Source: Symsagittifera roscoffensis | Taxonomy: Eukaryota; Xenacoelomorpha; Acoela; Convolutidae | DNA: 64,000 nucleotides | Reading direction: 5' to 3' | Assembly: GCF_963678635.1 (NCBI RefSeq) | Contig: NC_087062.1 | Location: 73,871,345 to 73,935,344, forward strand | In this document: piece after piece, positions 36,331 to 48,040 of the stretch | Position numbering within the stretch: the first letter of the stretch is position 1 | Layout of the letters: each line of letters opens with the position of its first letter | Notes under the pieces: model-generated | What the model was told of the DNA's origin: nothing | Database searches by the model: none | What the model saw: the letters and a program-made list of their open reading frames with translations, nothing else | Made by a program: the position numbers and the translations under genes

Positions 36331-38084
36331 TACGTCCCTTTGAGAAACAGCTCCTCTCCTGCATTAGTCTCGCAACGCTCCTGGGTCTTTGAGATTCTTT
36401 GATTTTTCCCCATTCAGAGTCGTCGCCAGATCTTTCCAGGTCATCATGATGGTGGCGGTCGGGTCGGATTAAAGTTTGTTCCCCTTCATGCAAGGAATCA
36501 GGTGGTTTACGTTGGCCGGCCCGGCCTCAGCGTTTCGCCCATCATCTAATTCTAAATTCCTCTCGCTTTCTATTTTCATTCCGCTCACTAAAAGAACACT
36601 ACTACCTTCACTCGTTGGCTCACTAGCATAAACTTCCTAGATTAAGCTAACCGAAGATTGGCTGCACCGCGACTCAAAACTTCGCGAGCTTCCCGTGCTA
36701 AGCCGGGAATCTTAGTTGTTTATCTTAACGAGTTTTTCCTCTCCATATTTTGCAATATGTGCCGTTTATAAAAAAAAATTCAGCGGTAGTGGACAAGACC
36801 CACAAAAATAATGAAAACTTATATGTGCCTACCTGCTCAATTCTTTCAAGATAAGAACATTTTTTTAATCTCTTAGAGTTTCAAAAAATCAGTCAGTTAA
36901 GGTTAAACACTGGATGTGCCCATTGTTGAGTTTTTTTGAACCCCACTCAAATACTCAGTTTATAATAATGTCGCAAAAACCCACAAGTCACGATAACCAA
37001 CACACAAAACACAATTAAGAATAAAATCATAACACACCCTATAGGGGACAGCGATCTCCCGTATCAATTTTAGTTTACTGCTGTAAATGTATCAAATCAC
37101 TGCCTCATTTAAAATTTAACAATTATTTGCAAAACAGCAATGATGGCTTCAATAAGAATAAAATAAAACCTTATCCTAAAGAAAAAGATTTCCCTCAATT
37201 GGAACACACCAAAAGAACGAAGCCCAAGACACTGTCGTCTCAAGTGAGTGTCGCTTTGCTACTGCAATCACCGAGTTATCTTCTTTGTGTCCTGAGCCCG
37301 AGCTGTGCCATTCGATTGCCCGAGCTGTCCTACAAAATAGGTCAAGGCAACCTCTGATTGAAAATTTTTAGAATCTAAGCAAAAATTCTCCCACACTCGG
37401 ACAGTTCCAAGTGCACGAGAGTAGGGAACAGTTTTTCTCCTCAAGTGATTTTGTCTAGCCTAAAAGCTCAAGCCAACCACACAACCAAAATTATAATCGC
37501 AAAAGTTTGTAGGATACTTCTGATGAGCCCGATCTATAATCCAAAGTTGATCGCAAATCTCCAGGTCAACTGATTCGTTTGGCCTTCTATTTCGATTTTA
37601 AAAAAATACTTAATATTTCCAGATTACCTCGGAGGGACCCTCCAACTTTCACAAGGAGGCTTGTTAAGGGTCTCTATACACTCCGGAGGTTTACTTCGGA
37701 GGGTGTTCAGATGTTTATCCTATTTCGAAGGCTGACTTCGGAGGGTATATAAGCACCTCAGTTGCTTCGGAGAATTCTCCCAAATTCAGAAGGGGGGTTA
37801 TTAAGGGCCTTAGCACGATCCGGAGAGCCAATTCTGACTCCCACCACCTAAAATTATTGAAATAGTACCCAAACGATACTAAAATTAAGCTAACGATACC
37901 CAACAGTAGATGTGGCGGTTGTCCCTGTTTGTCCCCTGTTGCGTCTTGAACACGCCTGTCAGCTTGCCACTCTACCCTCCGGTCATCGGCAAATTTATCA
38001 TTAATGTGCTTAAATACTCAAAAAACACTCGAGTGTGGGTACCTAACCAACGACCAGAACACTAAGTCTTTCGATCAGAAACGA
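36331..38084. other. No gene recognised; possible 5' region of Gypsy copy 3
   Basis: This lies upstream of gag copy 3 (minus strand), so it is where its 5' UTR, primer-binding site and LTR would be. I could not identify a convincing primer-binding site or TG...CA ends. The frame 37127-37357 (+) has no recognisable product. Near 37630-37830 the motif CTTCGGAGGG or a variant recurs five or six times, including a GGAGGGACCCTCC palindrome at 37631-37643. Confidence 0.4.
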
Positions 38085-38224
38085 TGTATATCAAACTGAA
38101 ACATTATTGAAAAGGAAAGTAGGGTCACAGCTTGTCCGAATAAATATATAATCTGATCATTTTATATTTTTCCTTGTTTTTGGTCTTTTTTGGATTTTTA
38201 TTTTTTTTTGGCTTTTTTTGGTTA
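38085..38224. repeat. 140-bp direct repeat, copy a
   Basis: TGTATATCAAACTGAAACATTATTG leads through GGGTCACAGCTTGTCCGAATAA to a T-rich end (GGTCTTTTTTGGATTTTTATT). The same sequence recurs, nearly identical, at 38715-38852. The pair brackets about 490 bp of other sequence, like a small element with terminal direct repeats. Confidence 0.85.
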
Positions 38225-38714
38225 TAAACTGTTTTTGTTTCGTTTTACGCTCTCTCTTTAATTGTTTTTGGTTCCAGGACCTCGGGATAAGCGGGCTCAT
38301 GACTTTCCACCTAACACTCCGACACCGGAATGTTTGGTCTGAACTAGGTTAAAAAGCTAAATTATACCAGGTATAGGTTCCGCACCTTCCACCTAGTTTA
38401 ATGCAGAAAAATAAGTCCTCTAACTCGGAAATACGACCGGAGTGGAGGGTTCTTCGCTCAAGCGTTTGCTGATCATGATGGTCTATTGCCTTTAACAGAC
38501 CCAACCAGCAGCGCCATAAAGAGGTCTATTTAACTTTCGCCCATACATTACACAGTGACGGAGCGTGAAAAAGTACATATTGACGACTGGCTGGCATCAG
38601 TTACCTTAATTCTACTCGTTTGCAACCGTCTTGACCTAGCCAGTTATTTTTTTGGTCTGTTAAGGGTTAAGTAATAAGATATCATTTTTAGTCCATCAGC
38701 CAAACGAATCAAAC

Positions 38715-38852
38715 TGTATATCAAACTGAAACATTATTGAAAAGGAAAGTAGGGTCACAGCTTGTCCGAATAATTATATAGTCTGATCATTTTATATTTT
38801 TCACTGTTTTTGGTCTTTTTTGGATTTTTATTTTTTTTGGCTTTTTTTTGGT
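38715..38852. repeat. 140-bp direct repeat, copy b
   Basis: Partner of 38085-38224, with only a few differences. It lies between the tail-like segment at 38500-38712 and the 949-bp unit that begins at 38878. Confidence 0.85.
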
Positions 38853-38877
38853 TAGCAACGGCCTCATCGTGTGATGC

Positions 38878-40500
38878 TTTTGATCAGTTTTCGTTTACAT
38901 GCAAATATAACCACATAGCTGGGTCTGGGATTCCCAGACAACGTCATTACTATACAAAACACGGCTACAAAACCATAATTTAATATGTTCTTAGTGACAG
39001 TTATATACTAAATAATTTACAGATGGATTGACTTTTTCCTCTACTCTAACTACAAATGCTCTGAAACACTAAAAACATTGGAGTGAATTAAATATGTTCA
39101 GGGAATTACAGTAGCTAACATGTATATTTAAATTCTCTCACGGTCTCTGGACACCGGGCCTCCAAGTCCGTACTCTCCCAGAAATAACGTCGCTACCTCT
39201 CTGATTTTGCGGCACGTGAGGGTTCGGATCTGTCCCGAATGTCCCACTGGACCTTCATTCTGATCTTCTTCAGATGAGCGCCTCATCGTGTGCTGCTATC
39301 ACGATAAGAGGCATTGTTTTTCTTTTATCCTACTCGACCGGTTTTCGTCTTGTAATCCGGTTGTTGTTGTTTTGAATATTTTTCGGTCAAAATGGTCATT
39401 TCTTGCATTTCTTAAAAATGTTTTAGTTCTAATCGAAATTTTGAAACTTTTCATTCTAGAAAATTCTGAGCTTCCTTTTCATTACGAATTCAGTGCTTAC
39501 GCCTTTAAAGTTCTTTTTTTTACATGCATCGGTGGTTTCGACTGTGCCAATCCGTGTAACTTTTGCCCAAATCGTACATAGTGACGGAGCGTAGAAAAAG
39601 CACCTAATGACGACTGGCGGGAGTCAGTTACCTGAATTCTACTCGTTTTTCACCGTCTAGACCTAGCCGGTGAAAAACGAGTATACTAAACATTTATATA
39701 CTAAATATTTTCTTGTGCCAGTTTTCTTGTGACACACTTTTCCAGAACATTGTGACACACTTTCAGTTTTCTGGTCGGTTTAGGGCTAATTAAAAAATTA
39801 CCATTTTTAGGCCATCAGTCAAACGACTTTTGATCAGCTTTCATTTATATGCTCAAATAACCACATAGCTGGGTCTCGGATCCCCAGACTACGTGATTAC
39901 TAATAAAAACACGGCTCAAAATCCATTATTTACGATGTTTTTAGTGACAATTATATACTAAATCCATTGGAGATGGATTGACTTTTCCTATGTCTTGCTA
40001 CTCATGCTCCGAACTACTATACAAAATCGGAGTTAATTCCACTATTCAGGGCATCATAGCAGTTAAAAAGTATGACCTACTGAGTCTCTGGGCACCGGGC
40101 CTCCAATTACGCTCTCCTCCTGAGATAACGCTCTTATCTCCTCAATCTCGTAGCACGAGAGAGTACGGATCCAATCCGGTTGTCCCACTGAAGCCTCCTT
40201 TCTTCCTATCTGATTCATTTACATGTCTTACTGTGCGTGACCGCCACGATAAGAGACTCCGTTTTTTTCTCTGGTTTTTCTCGACTTTTTGTTCGACGTT
40301 CTCAGTCGTTGTGTTTTTTTTCCGTTTTCTGGTCAAAATAGCCGTTTTCTACGTTTCCGGGAAATAATCTGATGAGAATCGAAATTTTAAAATTTAAAAA
40401 TTCCAGAACATTGTGACACACTTTTTCATCCCAAATTCGTGCTTAACGTCATTAACGTCCGTTTTCTTCTCCACAGAGGGTTTGACTGTGCCAATCTGGC
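38878..40500. repeat. Tandem repeat of 949-bp unit (1.7 copies), candidate LTR or UTR
   Basis: Unit 1 is 38878-39826 and unit 2 starts at 39827 and is recognisable to about 40500. Both begin TTTTGATCAG and share CACATAGCTGGGTCT, GATGGATTGACTTTT and CACCGGGCCTCCAA, then a C(A/T)CGATAAGAG segment and GACTGTGCCAATC. The tail of a further copy (GTGACGGAGCGTG...CCATCAGCCAAACGA) lies at 38545-38707 and matches 39575-39826. No coding sequence is shared. The position downstream of the 41-48 kb ORF (minus strand) would fit a 3' LTR, but ends typical of LTRs were not found. Confidence 0.7.
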
Positions 40501-41189
40501 GGAATGGCACATACTCCCCAAACAGTCCTCTTCAATGTCCCCAATGAATGCATAATTCCGAGTGGTGATCCAGTTTTCTATAATCAACTTACAACTTGCA
40601 TTAGAAATTTTTTATCTACGTCACATCAACTCACTGCGTGTCATAAATAGCATAGTACATTTCACTGCTTTTTAACATTTTTTCACAAAAATTGCACTAT
40701 GAGGAGTGTCCTAGATAAAGTTTCTTTTAAAGTTTCTTCTCGCTCTTGCTGGCTTAAAAAGATTTGGGAGCTGGCACGGCCCCGCACCCGTTAAAATTAA
40801 CTTAGTGTCACTTCACTCACAAAAAACAATCATTCGTTTATGCTGTTGCTCTCAATATTAAAATTAAGAAATTCTTTGGCTAGGAAATGTAATGAGGTTT
40901 TCACCCTCTTCGAGCGGGCGTACCCAAACCCTACCAGGTCGGCAAAAAGTGAAGATGTGTCCTACAGAGGTTAAAAACTTCAGTCAGGTTTAAATAGGTA
41001 AATATACTCACATAAGGATTTTATAAATAAATAATCATCAACTAAACTTTTTCATTGTAATTCAAGAATCGCAACAATTCCTAACAATTTCAGAATCTGG
41101 TTTGACCAAACAACATCAAAACATAAATGTTAAAAAATTCAATAATCAATCTTGGTTGATTAGCTCAAGTTTTCACACACTACAACAAT
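40501..41189. other. Spacer with no recognised gene
   Basis: This lies between the 949-bp repeats and the C-terminal end of the large minus-strand ORF. I see no repeat partner or RNA gene; it could be the 3' untranslated part of the element. Confidence 0.4.
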
Positions 41190-43140
41190 TAAGATTTTCA
41201 TCTCTCCACTCCTTCTTCGTGTCTCTTCTTCAACTCTCACTCCATCGGTTCCGGTTCCTGCTCTCCCATCTCACTGTCTTCCAGGACGTTCTGCAGCATG
41301 TCGACAGAAATATGGGCCGTGCCCCAGCTTTCTTGCTCCAGCAACCTCTGTTTGCAGCAGGGCAGTAGATCTAAGTTTACTTTCTGCTCCCTATTCCTGC
41401 AGAAGCTGTTATGCAAACGCATGCTCACATTCCGCTCTAGGTCAGCTTGTAAGACCTCTTTGGTCTCTTGTTCTGTGGTGCAAGACATCCCAGCTACTCT
41501 CTTTACCGCTGTAGTCAAAGAGTTTCTATGTGTCAGGAACGCTTTTTATAGGCTCCCGATCCCATATCTAGCTGGAACAAATGAAAGGCTTCCGTAATCC
41601 GGGACATATGACGTTCACACATCCATGCCGTCATCACCGCACGGAACCAAGGCATCATTCTTTGTCTTGCCCAGCCTCTTAATGAGACTCACTCTGCTCA
41701 GTTGCTCTGGAATTGGCACGGCCATCTCCTGTTCAGTCGTCCCTGCATTGGCTTCCAGCCACCTCACTGCTAGCATGGCGCTGACCAACAGTATCGTCAC
41801 GTTCTGGGCTTGCTCAGGCAATCCCACGGAGAATAACTCCTTTGCATCCCAAACCAGAACAAGGTTTGCTCTCTTGGGGTACCAAAACGTCTGCGCCAGG
41901 CAGTGACACGAATACTCCCCATGATTCAGCAGGATATTCTTCCAAATTCGATAACCTGATGCTATCAGCAGGGGCTCGATTTCCATCATCATCTGATGCA
42001 TTTCATCCTTCTCATCTATCGTGGGTAAATTGCCTGACATCATCCATTTCGCCTTCTTTTTCTGGAGTTCGCTGATGTTTCCTCGCCTGGCTTCACAAAA
42101 TCTCCTCCCACTATCTCTTCTATTTCATCCCAAGTCCTCTCCCTGACTGCCCGAAGGATCTTCGTCAGTAGCTTATGGGAGTTTTTAGACATTCTCGGCA
42201 GTCTCACACATTCTGGCACCGAGAAGAGCTGGTCAATCAGTCTATGTTGCATTTTGGCATCTAGGTGCGTCCGGTAATTACTGTTGCAGTATGGTGCCGC
42301 GCTAGATCCCACCAGATACTTCAAGCCGACTGTCTTAGGATACTTCTCGCTATGCTTAAGATTCTTTTCGTTCTCAAGACCTTCTCGCCAGCTTCCAATT
42401 TTCTGATCCGTCTGTAACGCTCCAGGGAACACTTCCACACTCAATGATGTGACCAGCTCATGGGCACACTCCAGGCGTTCCAATGATTCAATCGAGCTGA
42501 GCATACTGCAGAACTCTAAGGGGGTCGTTAGTATCACCTCCGTTACTCCATGTCAATCACATCCATCTCGTTCTTATCCGACATACTCAATCTTCCATGC
42601 AACTGGGCTAACTGGCGGTGCTGTTCACTCAATGTTTTCGAACGGTGACCGTTCTCACATACATGCCCTTCCATTCCACAGCTGGAAGCTAGGCAAGTAC
42701 CTTCCTTCATCCAATCGTTCGGAGAGTTCCCCTCGGACGGTTCCCTGGGTTGTCTGCCATCCTGCTTTGTTATTTTCAGAGCCAATAAATGGTGTATCAT
42801 CGTCGTTTCCTTCTAGCTCAACTTCAGCGGTAAGGTCCCATATTAGGCCCGCGTTCGGATTTGGGCAGCATGAAGGCTTCTTGAGTTCCCACAATGTTAC
42901 TAAGCTGGTCTTCAGTGGACCGTCCCTTACTTATCCCTCCAGCTGGGAAACCGAGGGTTACACCACTCTTCCTCCAGAACCACTTCTAACTGTAATTGTT
43001 CAGACCTTTTTGTCCCCAATTCCCGCGCTCTCCTCACCCAGAATTTGATGATCACTGCTTGCTCAAAGTGGAAGTATGAGTCCCTCGCTTCTTTGTTGAC
43101 GAATGGTTTATAGGCCCTTCCCGGGACACCCAGCACGTAT
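41190..43140 (-). pseudogene. Large accessory ORF of Gypsy-like element, C-terminal third, family unknown
   Basis: Minus-strand coding blocks continue one another through frameshifts: 43136-42927, 42894-42655, 42800-42543, 42537-42040, 42043-41615 and 41518-41237. A possible zinc finger reads CLASSCGMEGHVCENGH near 42680. The block 42537-42040 has the look of a helical domain (MILTTPLEFCSMLSSIESLE ... RLPRMSKNSHKLL) and ends in a basic R-K-R-R-R tail. The block 42043-41615 contains a hydrophobic LLVSAMLAVRWL helix. No enzyme family is recognised. Base composition matches the neighbouring SGNH segment, which supports a single former ORF. Confidence 0.55.
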
Positions 43141-46100
43141 TGGAAGGACTTCCGTTACCCTAACGTCGCATACTCTTTCAGACTTAGAACTTTCTCCAAC
43201 AACTCCCTCGTGACTGTCAGTTATTAATTTGAACAACTCCTGACTTCCTCCGAATTCCGATAGCTATCAAGGTCGTTTAACTCCTTGTTTGGGAACCGCA
43301 ATGACATGTCCTGGTAGAGTTCTAGCAAAGCTCTCAACAAGACTTCTTCAAGCTTCATCGACCTCTGCCTGATTGTGTTCACACATTCTTCGAGCACCGG
43401 AGTGGGGATACGATCCACCACGAATTTCCAAAGCAAAGTGCATCCTTCCGTTTCGCCCATGCTATCGCGCAATCGTCCTTGGCGATCAGCACTTTTAAAG
43501 CTCCCATCAATTCCAACTGCTGTTCTCTGGCTTTTGTACGCATGGGCTACTCTCCAAGAAATGTTGTTCAGAAGTTCCAAACCATTCTCGTTTGCCTCTG
43601 AGGACATCACAGTGCCATATTCTTTCCTCTTCAGGTTTGAGCGCGTCACCAGCTCCTTCAAGTGTTCCTGCATGGCTTGCTTATCGTGTCAGGCCATCAA
43701 GTGCCCTCCCGCGGAATTTCTTGCCTTCACCATTTTCATATGGCCACCAGCAGGATCGCCCATGTGGACTGACTCGGTCAGAGTGATGCAACTTTACTCG
43801 ACGACGTCGAGCTGTACCTCCAACTTCATCTTTGCCATGTTCGTACCTGATGGTTTATAGTCTTCCAACCCGCGGGATCCACCTTGGCTGATGACCTCAA
43901 TCTCTAGTCTGGTGTCAGCCAAGGTTCTTTCGCTCTTCTTAGCTTTTGAAGCAGTGGAAATCAGGCCTGCCAGCAACATCGGTGGCACCTTATTCTCTCT
44001 CTCCCTGCCGCCGTGCATTGCACCATCCCCTTGTCCAACTTCGTTTGGACGGGACACCTTCGCCAGCGACATTACCACTGTTGCTGCCTTCGAATTCACG
44101 ACATTCGGGTTGGTCAGCTTATCATTTACTCACTCCTTCAATTTTCTAACCATAGACTTATACTTCCTCAGCCCTTTCTTGGTTTTTCTAATGGGTTGAT
44201 CTTGCTCAATCGGGCTCTCCTTAGCGCTTTCCTCCGTGACTGACTCGGTCAGACCGTCAGATTCACTGGGTTCAACACCATGTTCTCTGTTACTTCACGC
44301 ATGATGGATTGGTTCATCACAGACTGGGTACCGTATGTCCGGATAATGCCCCAGGTACCCTCCATAAAGGCTACACGGGTCCAAATCTCACCGGTTTTTC
44401 TCTGGTGAGCTTCAACCAGGGACCCTGACTCCACGAGAGACAAAGCCGGGGGCTCCTTGGTGGGTGACATAAATGATGATGGTGTCATCAGCACTAACGT
44501 CTCATTCGTCCCACCAACTTCCGTTTCAATAAATTCGTATTCTAAGAGATCTCTCGTCAGGGCACCTAAGTCGAATTCGCTCATTTTATTGCCTTTACCC
44601 TCCATGGGATCATCTTCCCCTTGACTTTCTTTTTTCGCGTCTCCTTCTTTTCCTCCATCGTTTTTCTTAGGTCCCGGCCCAGAGGGGCCCTGGCGCATAT
44701 CAACTCCTGAATCCGGCCCAGCCGGTATAACCAGGTCACCTGCTTGGTAAAACACTTGGTCATTTATGACAATTTCCAATACGGCGCCACTCCATCTACT
44801 GTCATATAGATGCCTCCTCTCGACTCCTCTGCTCACTTCCATCATTACTACTTTCTATCGTCTGGGCAGTTTTAGCCTAGACTTGTCGTCATCGTTCCAC
44901 TGGCCTGCAGATAACTCTGGCTTCCTTGATGGTATGGCCTTAAATTTTTTTCTACTCCATATGTCCGGCAAGGTAAAATCTAAAGTATGTAGAGCTGCAG
45001 CGTTCCAACTGATGAAGCGCGGCTCTTCTTGAGAATCCTCTCCTCCACGTCCTGCGCAGCTCCAATCCTAGGTGCCAGGACCGGACTAGTCACTTCCAAC
45101 AACATCCTCCTGAAGCGCGGATACAGAGGGCACCTATCCGGCAGTGGATCTGAACCCGCCAACCACGTGTCCTGATTCTGCTTCACATGGGCGTATGTCT
45201 CCGGCCAGGCCGGGATTTACACTGCTTCTTTCGCACCCTTAAGGATTGGTCGTAAGTTCTAGAGTTTGGGTTGAACTGGACGTTCGAAAGGTTCTCGCCG
45301 CCCATTCTACTTTTAAAGCTGTTGTTCAGGTCCATCAACACCCAGACAGGCTTCTCTATTCTTCCGAATAGTCATTCTTTGCTCGCCAGTCTCCACATTT
45401 CAGCACGGAACAATCCACGACTGACACGAGGTTAACGTACAGAACAGAGTATCTGTACGCCTCCACCTGCACGTCCGGGAACACATGCGTCACTGTAGGC
45501 CCGTAAACCACGGTAACAATTTCTCTCAATCCGAAGATCAGAGCTAGCGGATCGACCCGCATCATCAGGGCCAAGTCGATCAACAAAGGCATCCCCCACT
45601 CTTCTTTCTTCACTCCCGTCGGAGACTGACTTATCTTCTCCGGTTAGGCTTCTATTCTGGTGTAGCATGTACTGAAGGAGCAAAGTCCCGCAATCCTTCA
45701 TTTTTTTTGTAAGATGCTGTCTCCATCTGGGCATCAAACTCTCTCTTCGGTCCCTGCAGCTGTTCGGGATAACTCAGCAACAAAACAAAACTCCCAAACG
45801 ACCATAGGTCCTTACAATCAGCGTGAGCAGCCCATCCAGTTGGAGATCAGCCAGTTCCTGCTTGAAAAGCACCACAGGTTCCTTCACGAAGCTTTCGTGT
45901 CCGAAGGCCACGTAAAGTGCCAGCACCATGCCAATGGATAATTTCCTGCAATCCCTCAAGAAGTTGGCTATCAAGTTCCTCGATGCCCTAGGGTAGCAAC
46001 TGCTGTTAAATGCGGGTGATCAGGCCCATGCCCATTCCCGCGAGGATCGCATCGGACCTTTCAAATTAGGCCTTCGTAGCCAGCACGTCTATTTGGAACC

Positions 46101-46264
46101 GGTCCTAGGGCATCGTGTTGATTTGCTGCATCAGTTGCAATATCGTCGCTCCTACCTGTTCTTTCGCGTCTAATATCTTCTTCAGATACTGTTGGATCTC
46201 TCTCACTACTGATGGAGCACCATCAAAGGCATCTTGCCCCAACGTCCGACCATATTGCAGGGAG
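43141..46264 (-). pseudogene. Large accessory ORF, middle part, family unknown
   Basis: Open minus-strand blocks occur at 45974-45774, 45737-45432 overlapping 45613-45356 (frame change near 45.6 kb), 45186-44980, 44845-44249, 44099-43794 and 43673-43224. The 198-codon block 44845-44249 holds a low-complexity G/K/E/D-rich linker (PGPKKNDGGKEGDAKKESQG) followed by a folded-looking segment (GEIWTRVAFMEGTWGIIRTY). The block 43673-43224 is helical and charged. I see no catalytic motif. These blocks link the SGNH domain to the C-terminal third and probably form one protein. Confidence 0.5.
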
Positions 46265-46603
46265 TTATGATCGGAAGAGATAATAAAGGTTGGGATCCAC
46301 TTGTCGGTTCGGTACAGGTATCCTTACATCAAGTCGTCCCTCCGCAAACGGGACGACAGGGATTACACGAAATGCAGGGGCTCGGGTAGCGAGGCATAGC
46401 CAGGAGACAGCACGAAGATAACTTTGACCAGTTGCCTCGCAAAACATTGCCGTATTGATTTCTCGGCCTCCAACCTCCGAGCTTGGGGTAGATCCGTCGA
46501 TCAGAGCATTCAAGAGTCCCCTACTCTGCAAGTGGTCATTTGATCCAGCTGTTATCACCACCACTGGATCCACGTTCACCACTCTCTGCACACTTAGCGC
46601 CAT
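46265..46603 (-). pseudogene. Second GDSL-like segment following the SGNH domain
   Basis: This minus-strand frame directly follows the SGNH block in another frame. It contains VVNVDPVVVITAGSNDHLQS, which looks like block III (G-x-N-D) of an SGNH hydrolase, and later FAEGRLDVRIPVPNRQVDP. No matching block I serine motif is visible just upstream, so it may be a degenerate tandem domain. The frame ends at a stop after YYLFRS, and similar coding continues in another frame (LPAIWSDV). Confidence 0.4.
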
Positions 46604-47313
46604 TCCCTGGGAATGGGCTGCACCACGTTTGCCTCTGTGGCTAGGGGTCCCAGACGATTTGCTAATGGCTGAGGTACAAGGGACTCAACCCTGCCGGCAG
46701 GGCTACCTCGTGCCACCGGGTAGACCATTGTCCGCAGCTCAGCTTCCATTTCTTCTATCCTCGTTTGAAATGTGTCGTTTATCCACTGTAACCCCGGATG
46801 GGTATTGAAGTGTATACCATCTCTCGTCAAGGCGTCGTAGTCCACCATTCTCATTGCATCTTCGACGTCCATCAACCGGAGTTCACTGGGATTCTCTCCA
46901 GTCAGGTTCCTGGTCATCACGTTCCACTGAAATACTTTCTAATTCATGTGGTCGGCCACTAGTGACCCGGCGTCCCGATTGAGAGGGATGGCACACAAGA
47001 CCACAATCCTCGGTCTATACTTCTCCTTCAGTTCGTTGAGGAGACATATCAGTAATGATTCCCACTTTGCCTCAGGGATGACCGGATTCCTCGAAACGTC
47101 GTTCAACCCGAGGGTTAGTGCATCCACGCTATCATCGTTCTGCAGCTCCATCATTTTAATCACTTGATCCACTGAGGCTCCGCCAAAGGAGATTACAGCG
47201 GTCTGCCCCAACAAGAGGATATCATTCAGATCCCTCACCAAGCGATCACCAATAATCAGGTGTTGGCTGCCAGTTGGCACCGGTTGGTGGACTTTCGCCG
47301 GGTTCCAGATCAT
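46594..47313 (-). pseudogene. SGNH/GDSL hydrolase-like domain in element ORF; catalytic Ser replaced
   Basis: SGNH hydrolases are small alpha/beta esterases with four conserved blocks. On the minus strand these appear in order and spacing. Block I is HLIIGDRLVRDL, where the nucleophile position of G-D-S is Arg (codon 47244-47242, CGC, one change from AGC). Block II is ISFGGASVDQV (Gly). Block III is LGLNDVS (G-x-N-D, near 47105). Block V is TRDGIHFN with D-x-x-H at 46821-46810. One TAG stop at 46939-46941 interrupts an otherwise continuous frame. The domain is known in some retrotransposon ORFs, for example ORF1 esterases of CR1-type LINEs; its presence next to a Gypsy-type pol is less usual. 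In this copy it cannot be active. Confidence 0.72.
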
Positions 47314-47348
47314 ACCTTTCAGGCATGCCCTCGGTGTTCTGCGGCAAC

Positions 47349-48040
47349 CTACACAAAGTTCCTTCGGGTGTTGAGATCCTTCCAGATGTCGATCACTCGC
47401 GACCTCACTTTGGCTCCACTCGTTACCAGACCGGCCGGTTTTGTGAGATCTGTTGTTTTTTCTTTCCTGATGGGTGACTGGCCTGCACGCTGAGAAGAAA
47501 CGATCTTACCCAAGCTTCTGTACCTTGCTCGGTGTATCTCCAACATCGTAGTTCTGGCCACCTGCTCGAACTTCTCCTGAATTTGAGGTGCCAGGTAGGT
47601 ATCTGAGGGATCAGTTGTCGTATTTATCGCGTTTGAAGGCGAGCTCTTTCTTTGCGGGACTGTCACTTCACTCGCTCTATAAAGCTCTTGAGCCTTAGCC
47701 TTGGTAGTAGTTTCGGGGCTCATCAATGCCAGGACATCTGGTGACAACTTGCTCACTCTCGCATTTTCGAATTCCTTCAGGTGCTTGTTGATCTCCTCCT
47801 CCTTGTCGTACTTTCTCTTCCATTTGTCACGATTCTTCGCTTTCTCCTTGTACTCATCAAACTTTGGCGCACATTTCTTTTCCCCTTTTTTCTAGAGTTT
47901 CACTGGTCTCCGCCGTCTGTATTTCGATCTCGTTCACTCTCACCTTCTTTGATATCGGAGCTGCGGTTGGTGAGTCATTCCTTTTAAAAGCAGTCAATTT
48001 AATACTTTTTTTTGTTCTTAGTTTAAAAGCTAGCACCAAA
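47349..48040 (-). pseudogene. N-terminal region of the SGNH-containing ORF
   Basis: Minus-strand frame 47756-47349, open further upstream to about 47890, reads a highly charged probable coiled coil (FDEYKEKAKNRDKWKRKYDK, then INKHLKEFENARVSKLSP). After it come a Ser/Thr/Pro-rich linker and a basic segment (RVIDIWKDLNTRRNFV). A second frame, 48039-47857, carries a basic stretch (KLRTKKSIKLTAFKRND). Coil plus basic region before an esterase is a layout known from nucleic-acid-binding ORF1 proteins; that parallel is inference. No start codon can be assigned because of frame changes. Confidence 0.55.

Noticed and set aside
36331-36900. Primer-binding site and LTR end for Gypsy copy 3
   Set aside because: No convincing tRNA 3'-end complement next to a TG/CA boundary was found, so no LTR was annotated.
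37741-37765. TATATAAG followed by TCAGTT, resembling TATA box plus initiator
   Set aside because: The spacing of about 14 bp is too short for a TATA-initiator pair and no downstream gene is supported.
40368-40395. Possible hammerhead ribozyme core (CTGATGAG...CGAAA)
   Set aside because: Stem II would have a single base pair, stems I and III are not supported, and the paralogous unit near 39415 lacks the CTGATGA box.
42449-43048. 199-codon plus-strand ORF in the Gypsy-like region
   Set aside because: It is antisense to the minus-strand coding blocks, which show coherent neighbouring segments. The plus-strand product is Ser/Pro-rich, as expected for an antisense shadow.
43375-43860. 161-codon plus-strand ORF
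   Set aside because: It is the shadow of the minus-strand accessory ORF blocks 43673-43224 and 44099-43794, with no recognisable domain.
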